DNA of 64,000 nt from Aldehydirespirator sp965204875 (GCA_965204875.1 OZ242020.1:1550001-1614000), one strand, 5' to 3'. Shown: positions 27,445 through 37,073, counted from the first letter of the stretch. A program made the numbers and translations. The notes: generated by a model from the sequence alone, not told the origin.

Positions 27445-28796
27445 GGCCCTTCGCGTTTTTGTGGGATGGGGGTTGCTGGTGTCGGTTGGGTTCATGTTAT
27501 GAGGAGTGCTCGGGTTTGGTAGTTGGTGGGGTTGGTGAAGCCGTGGGCGGTGCGTCGTAGGATTTGTAGGAGGTTGTTGATGCCCTCGATGCGGCCGTTG
27601 CTGGGTCGGCTGGTGTGGTGCCATGCGAGGATTTCGGGGCTCCATTGGATGATGGTGTCTACGATTTTGTGGTATTCGGGTAGCTTGCCGGTTTGGTAGA
27701 GGTCACAGAACCGGTCAAGGGCGGCGAGGGCGCCTTGGTGGTCGTCGGCGGTGTAGAGGCCGTGGAGTTCTTGTAGCGCGTCCCAGCCGGCTTGGAGCCT
27801 TGGGTGCGCCTCGAACAGCGTGTCGAGCCGCTGCCGGTCAGAGTCTGTGAGGGTGTCGCCGCGGCGTAGCAGCAGGAACCTGGCTCGGAACACGTCGCGG
27901 TCAAAGACAGGCTGGACGCCCGGGGGCTGTCGGCGTTGGGTGTCGCGGCGCACCGCGGTGAGCCCCGCTGTGAACCATCTGATGACGTGGAACCGGTCCA
28001 GCACATGCCGACAGTGTCCCAGGTGCTGGGTGATGGCGGCCTTGTAGGCGGGCGATCCGTCGCTGACCACGACCTTGACCTGCTTGCACCATCTATACCC
28101 CTGCTGAGCTAGGAACGTTGACAGCGCGGCGGTGGTGCGCGACGGGATCAGCCCCAGGATCCGGCCGGTGTCGCCGCAGGCGACCACGGTCACGTAACGA
28201 TGCCCTTTGCGGATCGAGGTCTCATCCACCAACAGCACCCTGCACACGCGGCTTCTGCGATGCTCAGCCACAAGCCCGGCCCAGGAGCTGAGCACGCCCA
28301 TCACCAGCCACCAGCTCAGCCCGTGACGCCTCGCGGCCGCCGAGACCGGCATGACCCTGGCATCGGCCACCAGCCTGCGCGCCAGCCGCCCCGTCAACCC
28401 GCCCTCGAACGCCGGATGCTCCTCCAAAAACCGGCTGCCGCAGTCGTCGCAGCGGAACCGGCGGCGCCGCCACACCAGCGTCACCACCCGCCCCGAGATC
28501 TCCAGATCACGCACCCGCTTATCGCGCCGGTCATGCACCCTATGGCACTTGAACCCGCACTGAGGGCACCGCAACCGCCGCCAGGTGGCCTCCACAGCCA
28601 CCACCAACCGCTCCGGGGAGTCCGAGACAACCCCCAACACCCGCAACTGCGGTAAACCCAACCGCACCCCCATAACATCCGCAGCCATCGAGGCCCTCCT
28701 GGATCGTCGGTCGCTTACACAACCGATTCCAGCAGGGCCTCGACCCCCACACAGGGACCCTCAACCACCCCCCATCCCACAAAACCGCGAAGGCTC
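27445..28796 (-). mobile_element. ISL3-family insertion sequence (1,352 bp)
   Basis: Ends are inverted repeats (GGCCCTTCGCGTTTTTGTGG left; on the minus strand GAGCCTTCGCGGTTTTGTGG right), both continuing GATGGGGG. The element is flanked by an exact 8-bp target duplication GTATTGAA (27437-27444 and 28797-28804), the size expected for ISL3. One transposase gene is present. Confidence 0.92.
27492..28688 (-). CDS. ISL3-family transposase
   Basis: A 398-residue transposase with an N-terminal zinc-finger (CPQCGFKCHRVHDRR, CDDCGSRF), a helix-turn-helix region and a DDE catalytic domain (LLVDETSIRKGHRYVTVV, KVVVSDGSPAYKAAITQ, and the terminal SNGRIEGINNLLQILRR with the catalytic Glu). It appears intact. 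This is the only copy seen in the window. Confidence 0.93.
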   Translation of the reverse strand: MAADVMGVRLGLPQLRVLGVVSDSPERLVVAVEATWRRLRCPQCGFKCHRVHDRRDKRVRDLEISGRVVTLVWRRRRFRCDDCGSRFLEEHPAFEGGLTGRLARRLVADARVMPVSAAARRHGLSWWLVMGVLSSWAGLVAEHRRSRVCRVLLVDETSIRKGHRYVTVVACGDTGRILGLIPSRTTAALSTFLAQQGYRWCKQVKVVVSDGSPAYKAAITQHLGHCRHVLDRFHVIRWFTAGLTAVRRDTQRRQPPGVQPVFDRDVFRARFLLLRRGDTLTDSDRQRLDTLFEAHPRLQAGWDALQELHGLYTADDHQGALAALDRFCDLYQTGKLPEYHKIVDTIIQWSPEILAWHHTSRPSNGRIEGINNLLQILRRTAHGFTNPTNYQTRALLIT

Positions 28797-28961
28797 GTAT
28801 TGAAGCATCTCTCAATCCGCCTACCTGTAGCCGTACCGCACTATCCAGTGACAGCTTGAGTATGGCGGAAGATCTGACAGCCGTTCTTCAGCGCAACTCA
28901 ATTAGCAATAGGATGTGTACCTGAAGTGGCTGGTTCGTTGCAGTTGGTGAGGTTGATGCCC

Positions 28962-31900
28962 TTAGTCGAATTCGGTGGATTGGGCGTTTAGGCTTTGTGC
29001 GTTTTCGGAGACTGTGCGGCGGGTGGTCTTGTCGAAGCCTTGGGGGTTGATGGCTCGGACTTCGAGGACTAACTCTACCTTGGAGTCGCCGAGCCTGTTG
29101 CTGACGTGCTGGACGATCTCGTCGAGCTGTTTGATGCAGCGCACGGGATCTAAGTTGAACTGAGCGTAGAAGTTGGCGGGCTGGGGGGCTGGACGGAGGT
29201 GGCCGCCGGTTCGCGAAGAGGGACGGCCTGTTGAGCCGCTAGGTGGCGGGCGGGTCCCACCGTATTCGTCGGGCTCACCGAAGAGGTTGGTGTGGGGTTG
29301 GCCACTAGGGGCGTGGCTGCCGGATGGGTCGCTCGACTCGGTGGACTCGTGGACCGGCTCGGGTACGTGGTCGGGGTGGATCAGTAGGCCGCTTGGCGTG
29401 GGGGCCACGGTCTTGTCGGCGTTCAGGCCCAACCAGCGCTCGCCGTCGTGAGCTTCGGCGTAGGCAAAGGTGTCCTGCTGCCAGGTGAGGTTTGTGTCCC
29501 TGCGGGCGATGGCTTGGTGCAGCACCTCTCGGCCAGCGAGGCGGGGCATATGCAGGAAGCGGGCGTAGGTCTCCCACAGCTTGCCGACCGCTATGTCGCC
29601 ACGATCCGACCACAGGTTCCGGCGATCAAGATCCATGCGCACGCGCACACCGCTGTAGGTGGCGATCAGCGTTTCTTCGCTGGCCAGCTTGCGGCTGACC
29701 CGTGCAGCCAGGTCGCCTTGCGCGGTTGCCCGAATGGTCTGCCATTCGACGTCAGCACCGCCCGGTTCCTGCGACGGCCTGAGCACCAAGGTGAACGTCT
29801 CGCCGATCATGCTGTTGACCTGATTGGAGGTTTCCTCGGTCTTGGTCTGGGCCTGCTTCTGCTGATGGGCTGTGAGGTTCATCGACTCATCGCTGGTGAT
29901 CGACTTCCACGCCAGATAGCGCCGTGCCGCCTCGCGCAGTCCGTCCAGGCGGTTGGCATCCGCAGCCACGAATATCACCATGTTCTTGTTGAGCCTCGGC
30001 CCAGCGTCTCGCTCGGCCAGGATCCGGGCTGCTAGCTGTACTGCCCTCGAATGGTCGTCGTTGAACGAGTGGGTGGTGCCCGGCCCCAACACCACTAGGC
30101 GCACGCCGTCGTCGTTGTCGGGCACGTCGCCGGGCCCCTCGGCGAAGACTTGCACCGCTGCGAAGCCGCCCCGGTCGCGCTGGCCGGCAATCCGTGCACG
30201 CACCTCGTCGTCGGCGTCGCGGTCGGTGAAGTTTGAGTTGGCCCGGTCCTCGGCAAGGCGGGTGACGTTGGGTATCAGCGAATACCAGTACTGTGCCCCG
30301 TCCACGTAGAGATGCGTGGCCTCACCCGACAGCCGCCGGAGAGCGTCGGCGAACTGCTGGGGCGGCTCACCGGGCTGCGCGCAGCCCAGCACCACCGACT
30401 TGAGGTTCACCCCCTGCTTGCCCTCGGGCCGTGGCGCCGAGCCCATGTACACGGTGCGGGCAGCCCGCCGTGTCGCGGACAGTCGCCCGAAATGCCTGTG
30501 GTGCTGATCGAGTCGCAACGGCAGCGAGTTGTCGCCGTCCACATCCGACTTTATGACGGGGTCCCAGCCGTCTTCGAGGTACTTCTTCATCTCACTGACC
30601 AGCGGCCCGTGGCTCATCGGCAGGTTGCTTGGCATGATCAGCAGCGAGCGGTCCTCGCTCTGCCACAACTCCGAGATCGCCAGTGCCATGAGCCGCAACA
30701 CGCCGCGGGTGCGCTGGAACTTGTCGAGGGCCGACCAGTCACCGAAGAGGCGGTCGAACAGCTCCGGATGGATCGGATAGCACTGTTCCATCCGGCGGCG
30801 GTACTCTCCCTCGCCCACCCCGGGCGGGAAGTCGCTGCCCTTGGAACGGTACATCTCACTGAATGCCCGGATTACCCCGTCACGCACGCGTTGCATGTCG
30901 GCTGGGATCGGGTCGAACAGGCGCCGGCGCACTATCTCGAAGGACTCATCCGGTGTTGCCGGCTGCCATTGCGAGGCCGAGCGTTGCACGACATTGCGGA
31001 GCCGTTCTAGGGCGGTGCGACCCTTGGGTCCGCCGACCTCCACTTCTGAGGACGGTGACGAATCGGCCGAGGCTGGCAGCGATACCAGCACCACCACGTT
31101 GGGCACTGCGGCTGCGGCCTCGGTAAGGGCTTGAGCGAACGTGAACTGGGTCTCGAAGTCTCCTCCGACGAGCCGCCGCTCTCCACCGGTGCCCGAAGTG
31201 CCGGTGGAGCCGTCTGGAAGTTGGCGGGCGTATGCGACCCACTCGTCGATCAGGATCACAGCTGGGCCGAAGTGCTTGAACAGCGTTACCAACTTGTCGC
31301 CGGGGCTGGTGCCTGCAAGGTCGTCAGCCCGGACCATGTCGTAGCCGGCCTTGTCGCCGAGTTGATACGCCAGGCGGCCCCACAGGGTGTGCAGGCGTAT
31401 CCCTCCGACAGCGCTTTCCGGTGATGCCGGCGGGATCTTGTGGCCCACCAGCACGCATCGCTTGATTCCGGGCGGCAGCGTCAGCTTCTCTGCAGCAAGC
31501 ACGTCGGACACCCCGGGCAGTCTGGCGGTGTCGGCACCCGAGGCGAGGTGATACAGCGCTATCAACGAGTGCGTCTTGCCGCCTCCGAAGTTGGTCTGCA
31601 ACTCGATGACCGGGTTGCCGCCCAGGCCGGCGAGGCGGCGTGCTGCGCCGGTCAACAGGTCGCTCAGTCCCTGAGTCATGTAGGTGCGAGCGAAGAACGA
31701 ATACGGATCCTGGTACTCGTCGCTGCTGGTGCCTGTGTGAACCTGCCAGAGATCGGCGGCGTACTCGGCCTGCACGAAGTTTCCACTGGCAACATCGTTG
31801 TGTGGCGTGATGATCTCACGCCACGGCGCGAGTCCGGCGCTGGGAGTTCCCTCGGTGGCTTTGGCCGCAGTGCGGCGCCGCTCGTTGCGTGCCTCTTGTT

Positions 31901-32318
31901 CGAACATCTGCCGCAGCAACTCGCGACGCGAAGCGCAGATCTGGTCGCGTTCGTCAGTGTTGCCGAAAGCGTCGAGAAGTCGCTCCATCGAGTCGAGCGC
32001 CCGTGACGTGTCGTCGCTGCTGAGAGAGTCCTGGTGCGCCCACCGGTTGCGTACTTCGGCTACCTCGAAGACCAGTGAAAGCACGGAGCGCCCGAATGCT
32101 TGATTGAATACCTCTTGCCAGGTCGCCTTGAGGCAGTTCAGCAGGAAGGCCACATCCTCGGTGCTGGGTTCGCGTTCCGGCCGATGCAGTTTGCTATTGA
32201 CCGTCTCAAGCCAGCGGTGGCCGTAGAAGCCGCTCCAAGCGTCACCACAGGCTGGTTCCAGTCCTTCACGCAGCAGGCGCAGCGCACGCGACACACGCTC
32301 GTTGTTGGCTATTGCCAT
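28962..32318 (-). CDS. Swt1/HEPN-like + DUF499 ATPase of an Hma-like defence system
   Basis: An 1118-residue protein. The N-terminus resembles the Swt1-type HEPN region found on DUF499 proteins (EVAEVRNRWAHQDSLSSDDT, with an R-x4-H motif). It is followed by a large ATPase of the DUF499 class with Walker A NFGGGKTHSLIAL and Walker-B-like AVILIDEWVAYARQLPD. Near the C-terminus there is a Pro/Gly/Ser-rich linker, then a small conserved tail ending NAQSLNAQSTEFD. Clear GGGAGGTG before the ATG at 32318. It lies 103 bp downstream of the DUF1156 methylase on the same strand. DUF499 ATPases accompany DUF1156 methylases and large helicases in anti-phage clusters (Hma). Confidence 0.85.
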   Translation of the reverse strand: MAIANNERVSRALRLLREGLEPACGDAWSGFYGHRWLETVNSKLHRPEREPSTEDVAFLLNCLKATWQEVFNQAFGRSVLSLVFEVAEVRNRWAHQDSLSSDDTSRALDSMERLLDAFGNTDERDQICASRRELLRQMFEQEARNERRRTAAKATEGTPSAGLAPWREIITPHNDVASGNFVQAEYAADLWQVHTGTSSDEYQDPYSFFARTYMTQGLSDLLTGAARRLAGLGGNPVIELQTNFGGGKTHSLIALYHLASGADTARLPGVSDVLAAEKLTLPPGIKRCVLVGHKIPPASPESAVGGIRLHTLWGRLAYQLGDKAGYDMVRADDLAGTSPGDKLVTLFKHFGPAVILIDEWVAYARQLPDGSTGTSGTGGERRLVGGDFETQFTFAQALTEAAAAVPNVVVLVSLPASADSSPSSEVEVGGPKGRTALERLRNVVQRSASQWQPATPDESFEIVRRRLFDPIPADMQRVRDGVIRAFSEMYRSKGSDFPPGVGEGEYRRRMEQCYPIHPELFDRLFGDWSALDKFQRTRGVLRLMALAISELWQSEDRSLLIMPSNLPMSHGPLVSEMKKYLEDGWDPVIKSDVDGDNSLPLRLDQHHRHFGRLSATRRAARTVYMGSAPRPEGKQGVNLKSVVLGCAQPGEPPQQFADALRRLSGEATHLYVDGAQYWYSLIPNVTRLAEDRANSNFTDRDADDEVRARIAGQRDRGGFAAVQVFAEGPGDVPDNDDGVRLVVLGPGTTHSFNDDHSRAVQLAARILAERDAGPRLNKNMVIFVAADANRLDGLREAARRYLAWKSITSDESMNLTAHQQKQAQTKTEETSNQVNSMIGETFTLVLRPSQEPGGADVEWQTIRATAQGDLAARVSRKLASEETLIATYSGVRVRMDLDRRNLWSDRGDIAVGKLWETYARFLHMPRLAGREVLHQAIARRDTNLTWQQDTFAYAEAHDGERWLGLNADKTVAPTPSGLLIHPDHVPEPVHESTESSDPSGSHAPSGQPHTNLFGEPDEYGGTRPPPSGSTGRPSSRTGGHLRPAPQPANFYAQFNLDPVRCIKQLDEIVQHVSNRLGDSKVELVLEVRAINPQGFDKTTRRTVSENAQSLNAQSTEFD

Positions 32319-32421
32319 ATCAATACACCTCCCGTATCGCGGTTCGATGAATCAGAACCTCGGCCGTCGCTGGATGTGGAATTAGGTGCGACGTTCGTGA
32401 ACTCCCCTGAGGTTGGCTGGG

Positions 32422-35204
32422 TCATAGCATGGTTTCCTGGGTGGGGCCGGTTGCTTTGTCAGCGATCTTGGTTGCACCGGTGCGCAAGTTAGGCCAGGCG
32501 GCGATGAGACTGTTGTAGGCGTTGGCCTCGGCCGCCCAGCCTTGGTCGTTGGCTTTCTGATACAACAGATAGGCAAGTGAGCGCGCCCGGTCGCCGTAGC
32601 TGCCGAGAGCGTGCAGCAACTCGGACGCCTCGGTTTCTGAGCGCTCAAGCGCAGCGGCCAAGTACTGGGTGGCCTCCCACACCGTCAGCCGGTCGTCGCT
32701 GGCCGGTGACCAATCAGTTGCAAAGTCTTTGCGTACATATAACCGGAACTTGCCAGCGCGTGCCTCGCCGATCCCTGAGGACTCCACTCCGGCCAGTGAA
32801 GTATTTTTAGCGCGAGCCACGCTGTCGGCATCGCCTGAGGGTCCGGGGTTGTAGCCGTGGGCTTGGAACCATGCGAGCGCGAAGCGAGTGTCGGCGTCTA
32901 GGTCCGCCTCAGTGCCGTCAAGCACCTCGCCCAGAACATCGTTGATGATGGAAAGCGCAGTCGCCACTCGCATCGAGGACCCGTCGGCCTCCACCACCTG
33001 TTCATACCGCGAGAACACCTTGATGCCCGGACCGATAGTGGACTGTGCCATGTCCACGGGCACGATATTCCCGGACTGTAAGACTCGAATAGCTTCGGGA
33101 AGTTCCTGCCGCAGCGCCGAAACGAATTCGCCACGCGTGGCTGATAGCGCTGACGCAGGTCGAGGCCTGCAGACGAGTAGGACTGAAGAGGCCAGCGCAT
33201 TAGAGGCAACCGCGCGGAGACGGCCCGGCCTCTCCGTGCGCAGTGGCCATGTTGCGTTGACTTGTAGGTCTGCATCGACAACTGCCTGCAGGAAGGTATC
33301 CCAACCGGTTGATCGAGTCTCGCCATCCTTAGTTTCGGTCGACTTGTACGCGTAATAGATAGTTGCTGGGATATCGTAAATTACACCGGAATGCTCCGGG
33401 GGGGGGGGGGGTCGCGTAATGTCTTCATGAACTCAGCCATGCCCGACTCAAAATAGTGTTTGGCACCTATGGTTCCCTTGTGACGTTCCGAATCGGCGAT
33501 CAGTTCTTCTGTCTTCGGAGTCAACAGAGTGGAACACTCTGTCGGCCACACATCGACAAGATTCATGCGCAACCAGACGTAGAAGAAGTCTGAGATGTCA
33601 GCGTATCCGATGTTGTCGTAGTAGGGTGGATCGGTTGAGAGCACGGCTGCTTTACTCGCATGTAAGTGTGCCCGTGCGTCCTGTTGAACAACTGAGGACT
33701 CGCCCATCGCAGGTAGGTGTGCGATCGCCTTGACAATACGATTGATCGTCGCCATCCAGTTGCCTGTCGACATCGAAAATGGGTTCACTTCAACGACATC
33801 CCAGTTTATTTGGATGGCCTGACGTCCGAAGGTAGTTCTCAAACTCCGGGCGGCAATATTCCATGTACAAAGCTGTGACCATTGTTCGGCGGATTTGTCG
33901 ATGGCGAATGCAAGATAAGTGACGATCGCGTCTGCATATGCGCGGACCCCTTCACCGCCGTCTCTTAGATGGATTTCATCGTTAGGCCATCCGGCGGCTT
34001 GGCAATCAGTCGCAACTTTGTCTGCGATTTCACGAAGAAGGCGCGAGAACGTACCGAGAGCTGTTAGTTGTCGTGCCGTGAACAACTTCCACCACTCGTC
34101 CAGGCCGTATGCTTGTACGCCGAATCCAAGTCCCTTTTTGGGCAACGATGCCTCGGGACGCCACATTGGAGGAGCGCATTGAGCTGCGATCTCATCTAGT
34201 TGAGTGGGCGAGAAGTAACTTCTACTTCGGTGTCCTTCAGCTACCACGGCGATTAGCTGCTGACTCATACGTCCGGCTCGACCTTCGGATTTGATGTAGT
34301 CGCCGGGTATGGCAGCGCCGGTCGCGAGGCAAGTGCCGTGACCTTGCGCGACCGTTCTGCCATGTGAGGGTTCGGCACCTTTACGGATCTCGTAGCGGAT
34401 CGTTTGGGTGTCGGGATCGATTAGTGGCTCAACCCAAACTTTAGGTTTGCAGGGCTCGTTAGCCAGAACCCACGATGTCACAAGTGGCACGTGGCCTGAC
34501 CAACTTGGGTCGGGCGATTCGACGGTGCGTGCCCAGATCCAAGCGATAGGGGTTAGCCGTTCGCCGCCGGATTCTTCAACATTGGGATACAGGTGGCCGA
34601 TCCGCCGCTTGGCTTCGTCGTGCATCCAAAGTCCATAGGCTTTCACGTCGGCTGCTAAGCCTTGCGCTCGTTCCCAACTTGTGGGCGTATTGCGCACGTC
34701 GGGATGTACGGGCAGTTTTCCCGCAAAGCGAGGCGGTATCTCGATCATGGCCTTGTTGATGAGCACCGCTACCGGGTTCAAGTCGCCAGCCAACGCCGTG
34801 AGTCCCAGTCGCTGCGCCTCAAGCGGGATTGTTCCTCCTCCGGCGAAAGGGTCCACGATCGGCGGCGGCCCGTCGGGGAAGCAGCGGTCGATTTCCCCTC
34901 GAGCCTCGGCCAGGACCTCGGGATTATTCGAGTTCTCCCACTTGACCAGTCGTTTCAAGATCTCGAACAGTCGTTGCCGTTCAGTTTCCTGCTGCTCCGC
35001 CGACAACGACGGGTCGCCAGAGGGGTCGTCCACCAGCGAAGCCCAGATCACCGCACGCGCCGCAGCCAGTGGCTTACGAGACCACCACAGGTGCAGCGTG
35101 GACGGATGTCCGTGCCGGATCGACTTCTCCCGAGCTGCTTCAGCATTGATCGCTGCCAGCGGCAGCGCCACATCTATCAACTTCGGTCGAGGCTGCTCGG
35201 TCAC
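32422..35204 (-). CDS. DUF1156 DNA methyltransferase, out of frame at a G14 tract (phase-variable)
   Basis: DNA methylase of an Hma-like helicase-methylase-ATPase system. From the GTG at 35204 the frame codes the DUF1156 start (KLIDVALPLAAINAEAAREK, LHLWWSRKPLAAARAVIWAS), the SAM motif PFAGGGTIPLEAQRLGLTAL and catalytic STDPPYYDNIGYADISDFFY. It reaches C14 (GAC then C13) and stops after RSIPV at 33381. With one more C the frame continues without stops: IYYAYKSTETKDGETRSTGW, TWPLRTERPGRLRAVASNAL, MAQSTIGPGIKVFSRYEQV, LTVWEATQYLAAALE, to the stop at 32422. This is the normal DUF1156 C-terminus, giving 927 residues. As sequenced the gene is OFF. A tail-only product could start at the internal ATG near 33051. 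Confidence 0.85.
33398..33411. repeat. G14 homopolymer switching the DUF1156 methylase
   Basis: Fourteen G on the plus strand inside the minus-strand methylase gene. Length 15 (or 12) joins the two halves in one frame. The tract encodes prolines in a linker after EFMKTLRD, where length variation is tolerable. Confidence 0.93.
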
Positions 35205-35448
35205 GGTCGCATCACGGGGCGACGCTACACGACCGGGATCGCGCCCCGCTCAAGTCGTGGGCAGCGCTCGCTACCCAGAGCGGGTGCTCACCTGTGCTCT
35301 TCGCACCTCGTCAGGGAGCTCCCCCAACCGGGCACGCCGAACCGCTGCGCTCAAAATCATGAAATAGAATGTTGACCTATAAAATACTAGCCTAAGGTAG
35401 GTGCGGCCCGTATGGGCTGCTCGAGCACAGAATAGGGAGGAGGTGCCG

Positions 35449-35934
35449 ATGGCAGAGGTCACGGCTGCCGCCGGGAAGGGCGACGTGCCCGCGATCATCC
35501 AACGGGAGGCGATTGCGATGCGCTCGAGGCAGGATCGCAAGCTGCAGGAGCTGTTGCGCATCGCCACCGGGTCGCTGGTCGTGTTCCTCACGATCGGAAC
35601 GATCGCAGTGGCAGCCGCGGATGCGATCGCGCCCTCCACGGCGACCGTCGTCTTGGCCTTCGCCGGCATGATCGCTGTTGGGCTCGTCGTGATCCAAGTC
35701 ATGATCGCCTCCCGATGGAGAGAGGGCCCCAAGATCGAAGTGCTTCTCGAGGCAAACGAGCGGATACGTCCCTCCGATGACGAGTTGCGTCTGGCGCTCA
35801 CCCGTACCATGCGCGTTGACCACGAGGGCAATCAGCGAACTCTGCGAAGCGTTCGCGCTGGGGTGGCCGTCGTCTTGGCGCTTGCGTTCCTTGGGCTGCT
35901 GACTTTGCTTGTCGGTCTGCAGGAGCTAGTGTGA
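35449..35934 (+). CDS. Small three-helix membrane protein
   Basis: About 161 residues, starting MAEVTAAAGKGDVPAIIQRE at the ATG after GGAGGAGGTG. Three predicted membrane segments: LLRIATGSLVVFLTIGTIAV, TATVVLAFAGMIAVGLVVIQ and VAVVLALAFLGLLTLLVGL, with a charged cytoplasmic loop between the second and third. It lies on the opposite strand between the methylase and helicase genes of the defence cluster and is followed after 4 bp by the repeat protein. No family is recognised. Confidence 0.6.
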   Translation: MAEVTAAAGKGDVPAIIQREAIAMRSRQDRKLQELLRIATGSLVVFLTIGTIAVAAADAIAPSTATVVLAFAGMIAVGLVVIQVMIASRWREGPKIEVLLEANERIRPSDDELRLALTRTMRVDHEGNQRTLRSVRAGVAVVLALAFLGLLTLLVGLQELV

Positions 35935-35938
35935 CGAT

Positions 35939-36256
35939 ATGAAACCAACCGATGAGACCGATGGTGGGGAGGAACCGGCTGAGCTTCCCCTTGTGTTCGA
36001 GTCCATGGTCGTTAACCAGGGGTTCTTGCCCGAGTCGTTGTTGTTCTGGCGGCGGTGGCGCAAGCCCGAGCCAAGTGCGGAGGCTCTTCTGACGCTGGAC
36101 CGCACAGAGGACGTGGAACCTACCGGTGAGACCGATGGTGGGGAGGAACCGGCTGAGCTTCCCCTTGTGTTCGAGTCCATGGTCGTTAACCAGGGGTTCT
36201 TGCCCGAGTCGTTGTTGTTCTGGCGGCGGTGGCGCAAGCCCGAGCCCAGTTCCTGA
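35939..36256 (+). CDS. Small protein made of two near-identical 58-codon units
   Basis: A 105-residue protein starting MKPTDETDGGEEPAELPLVF. A 119-bp segment (35954-36072) is repeated identically at 36128-36246, giving two copies of the 41-residue block that begins ETDGGEEPAELPLVFESMVV and ends WRRWRKPEPS. The period is 174 bp, so the frame is kept. The identity at third codon positions shows a recent duplication. It is 4 bp after the membrane protein and probably cotranscribed. Each unit has an acidic N-half and a Trp/Arg-rich C-half. Function is unknown. Confidence 0.55.
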   Translation: MKPTDETDGGEEPAELPLVFESMVVNQGFLPESLLFWRRWRKPEPSAEALLTLDRTEDVEPTGETDGGEEPAELPLVFESMVVNQGFLPESLLFWRRWRKPEPSS

Positions 36257-36585
36257 GGTACTTCTGACGCTTCGCTGCTAGGCGCACATGCCGATACGCC
36301 CATCGGGAGCCGCCTAACGTCGGGAGTAGGGCGCAGCCTCGCTAGTTGCTAGTGCCCTCAACTCGCTGAGATCGCAACGGGCTCGCCAGCTGCCTCCAAC
36401 GGCTGCCCAAGTTGGCGCGCGAGTTCCGGGTCGGCATGGATGGGGGTTTGTGACCGAGATCGGGGTGCGGTATCGTGATGTCTATTGTTGTATCAAGCTA
36501 TCTCAGTTCCAGACGTAGCCTCGGAGCAGCCTTCATGGTGCCCCCACCGACCATTCCGATCACGTCGAGCGGGAAGGAGCTTCGC
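36257..36585. other. Gene-free stretch
   Basis: I see no gene here. It ends with GGGAAGGAG at 36571-36579 before an ATG at 36586, which is probably the original start of the following frameshifted gene. Confidence 0.4.
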
Positions 36586-36614
36586 GATGACCACCACACA
36601 GGCACAAGCGTGCC

Positions 36615-37019
36615 GTGCTATACACCAGCCTCGTGACAGCCATGGACAAGGAAGCGGCTGACATCCTCATGGAACAGATGCCACTCGGAGGCTGGAGCCA
36701 GATGGCGACCAGAGACGACCTCACCAACACCGAGCAGCGTCTGCAAGCTGCGCTGCAGATCGCCAGTGCCGAGACCAGCACAAGGTTCGCGGAAACCAAC
36801 ACCAAAATCGCCGAGACCGACAATCGACTCGCCGCAGCCATGCAGGCCGGCTTCGCGGAGGCAGCCAAGGAGCGGGCTGCGGCAACCCAGGAGCGGGCCA
36901 AGATCGTGCGAGCCCAGGCCAGGCAGCTCTACTTCATCGTTGCCACCATCGTGACCTCCAACACCTTGGCCGCGGTCTCCATCTGGATCGCACTGTCCAA
37001 CAGCGCAGCCGGCCTCTGA
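36615..37019 (+). CDS. Coiled-coil protein with C-terminal membrane anchor, N-terminus probably frameshifted
   Basis: About 134 residues: a short globular start (SLVTAMDKEAADILMEQMPL), a long Ala/Glu/Arg coiled coil (residues about 40-100) and a hydrophobic C-terminal anchor (LYFIVATIVTSNTLAAVSIW). The only good Shine-Dalgarno (GGGAAGGAG) serves an ATG at 36586 (MTTTQAQAC) in a different frame. Adding one base or removing two near 36612 would join it to VLYTSLVTAMDKEAAD. Either a recent frameshift or a weak GTG start at 36615 is used. It resembles tail-anchored DUF1640/XhlA-like small proteins. Confidence 0.55.
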   Translation: MLYTSLVTAMDKEAADILMEQMPLGGWSQMATRDDLTNTEQRLQAALQIASAETSTRFAETNTKIAETDNRLAAAMQAGFAEAAKERAAATQERAKIVRAQARQLYFIVATIVTSNTLAAVSIWIALSNSAAGL

Positions 37020-37073
37020 ACTCGGGTACCCGGCAGTCGTGCTGCGTTGACGAGAGGGCTGCGTTGGTGCGTG

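Larger units (their letters stand above)
26440..28924 (+). pseudogene. DUF4062-domain protein gene interrupted by ISL3
   Basis: The N-terminal part (MRIFVSSLMSEHYNGLRGAA) is a DUF4062 domain, a Rossmann-like module found at the front of NTPase and conflict-system proteins (motifs LILGEEYGSQQASGLSATHE and ARKASKPVLAFVEEG). A second, unrecognised domain follows (TPLLFVAIVGGPSQWVIRPS). Reading is interrupted at 27444 by the ISL3 element. Removing 27445-28796 and one copy of the 8-bp duplication GTATTGAA restores an open frame that runs on through ASLNPPTCSRTALSSD to a TGA at 28922-28924, for 374 residues. The present product would be 360 residues with an IS-encoded tail. Confidence 0.75.

Noticed and set aside
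32422..33063. Separate small (DUF3780-like) gene between methylase and ATPase
   Set aside because: The sequence continues without stops from the methylase once the G-tract is adjusted by one base and matches the expected DUF1156 C-terminus, so it is not an independent gene.
35939..36250. CRISPR-like direct repeat
   Set aside because: Only two 119-bp copies with a 55-bp spacer, inside a coding frame; no array structure or cas genes.
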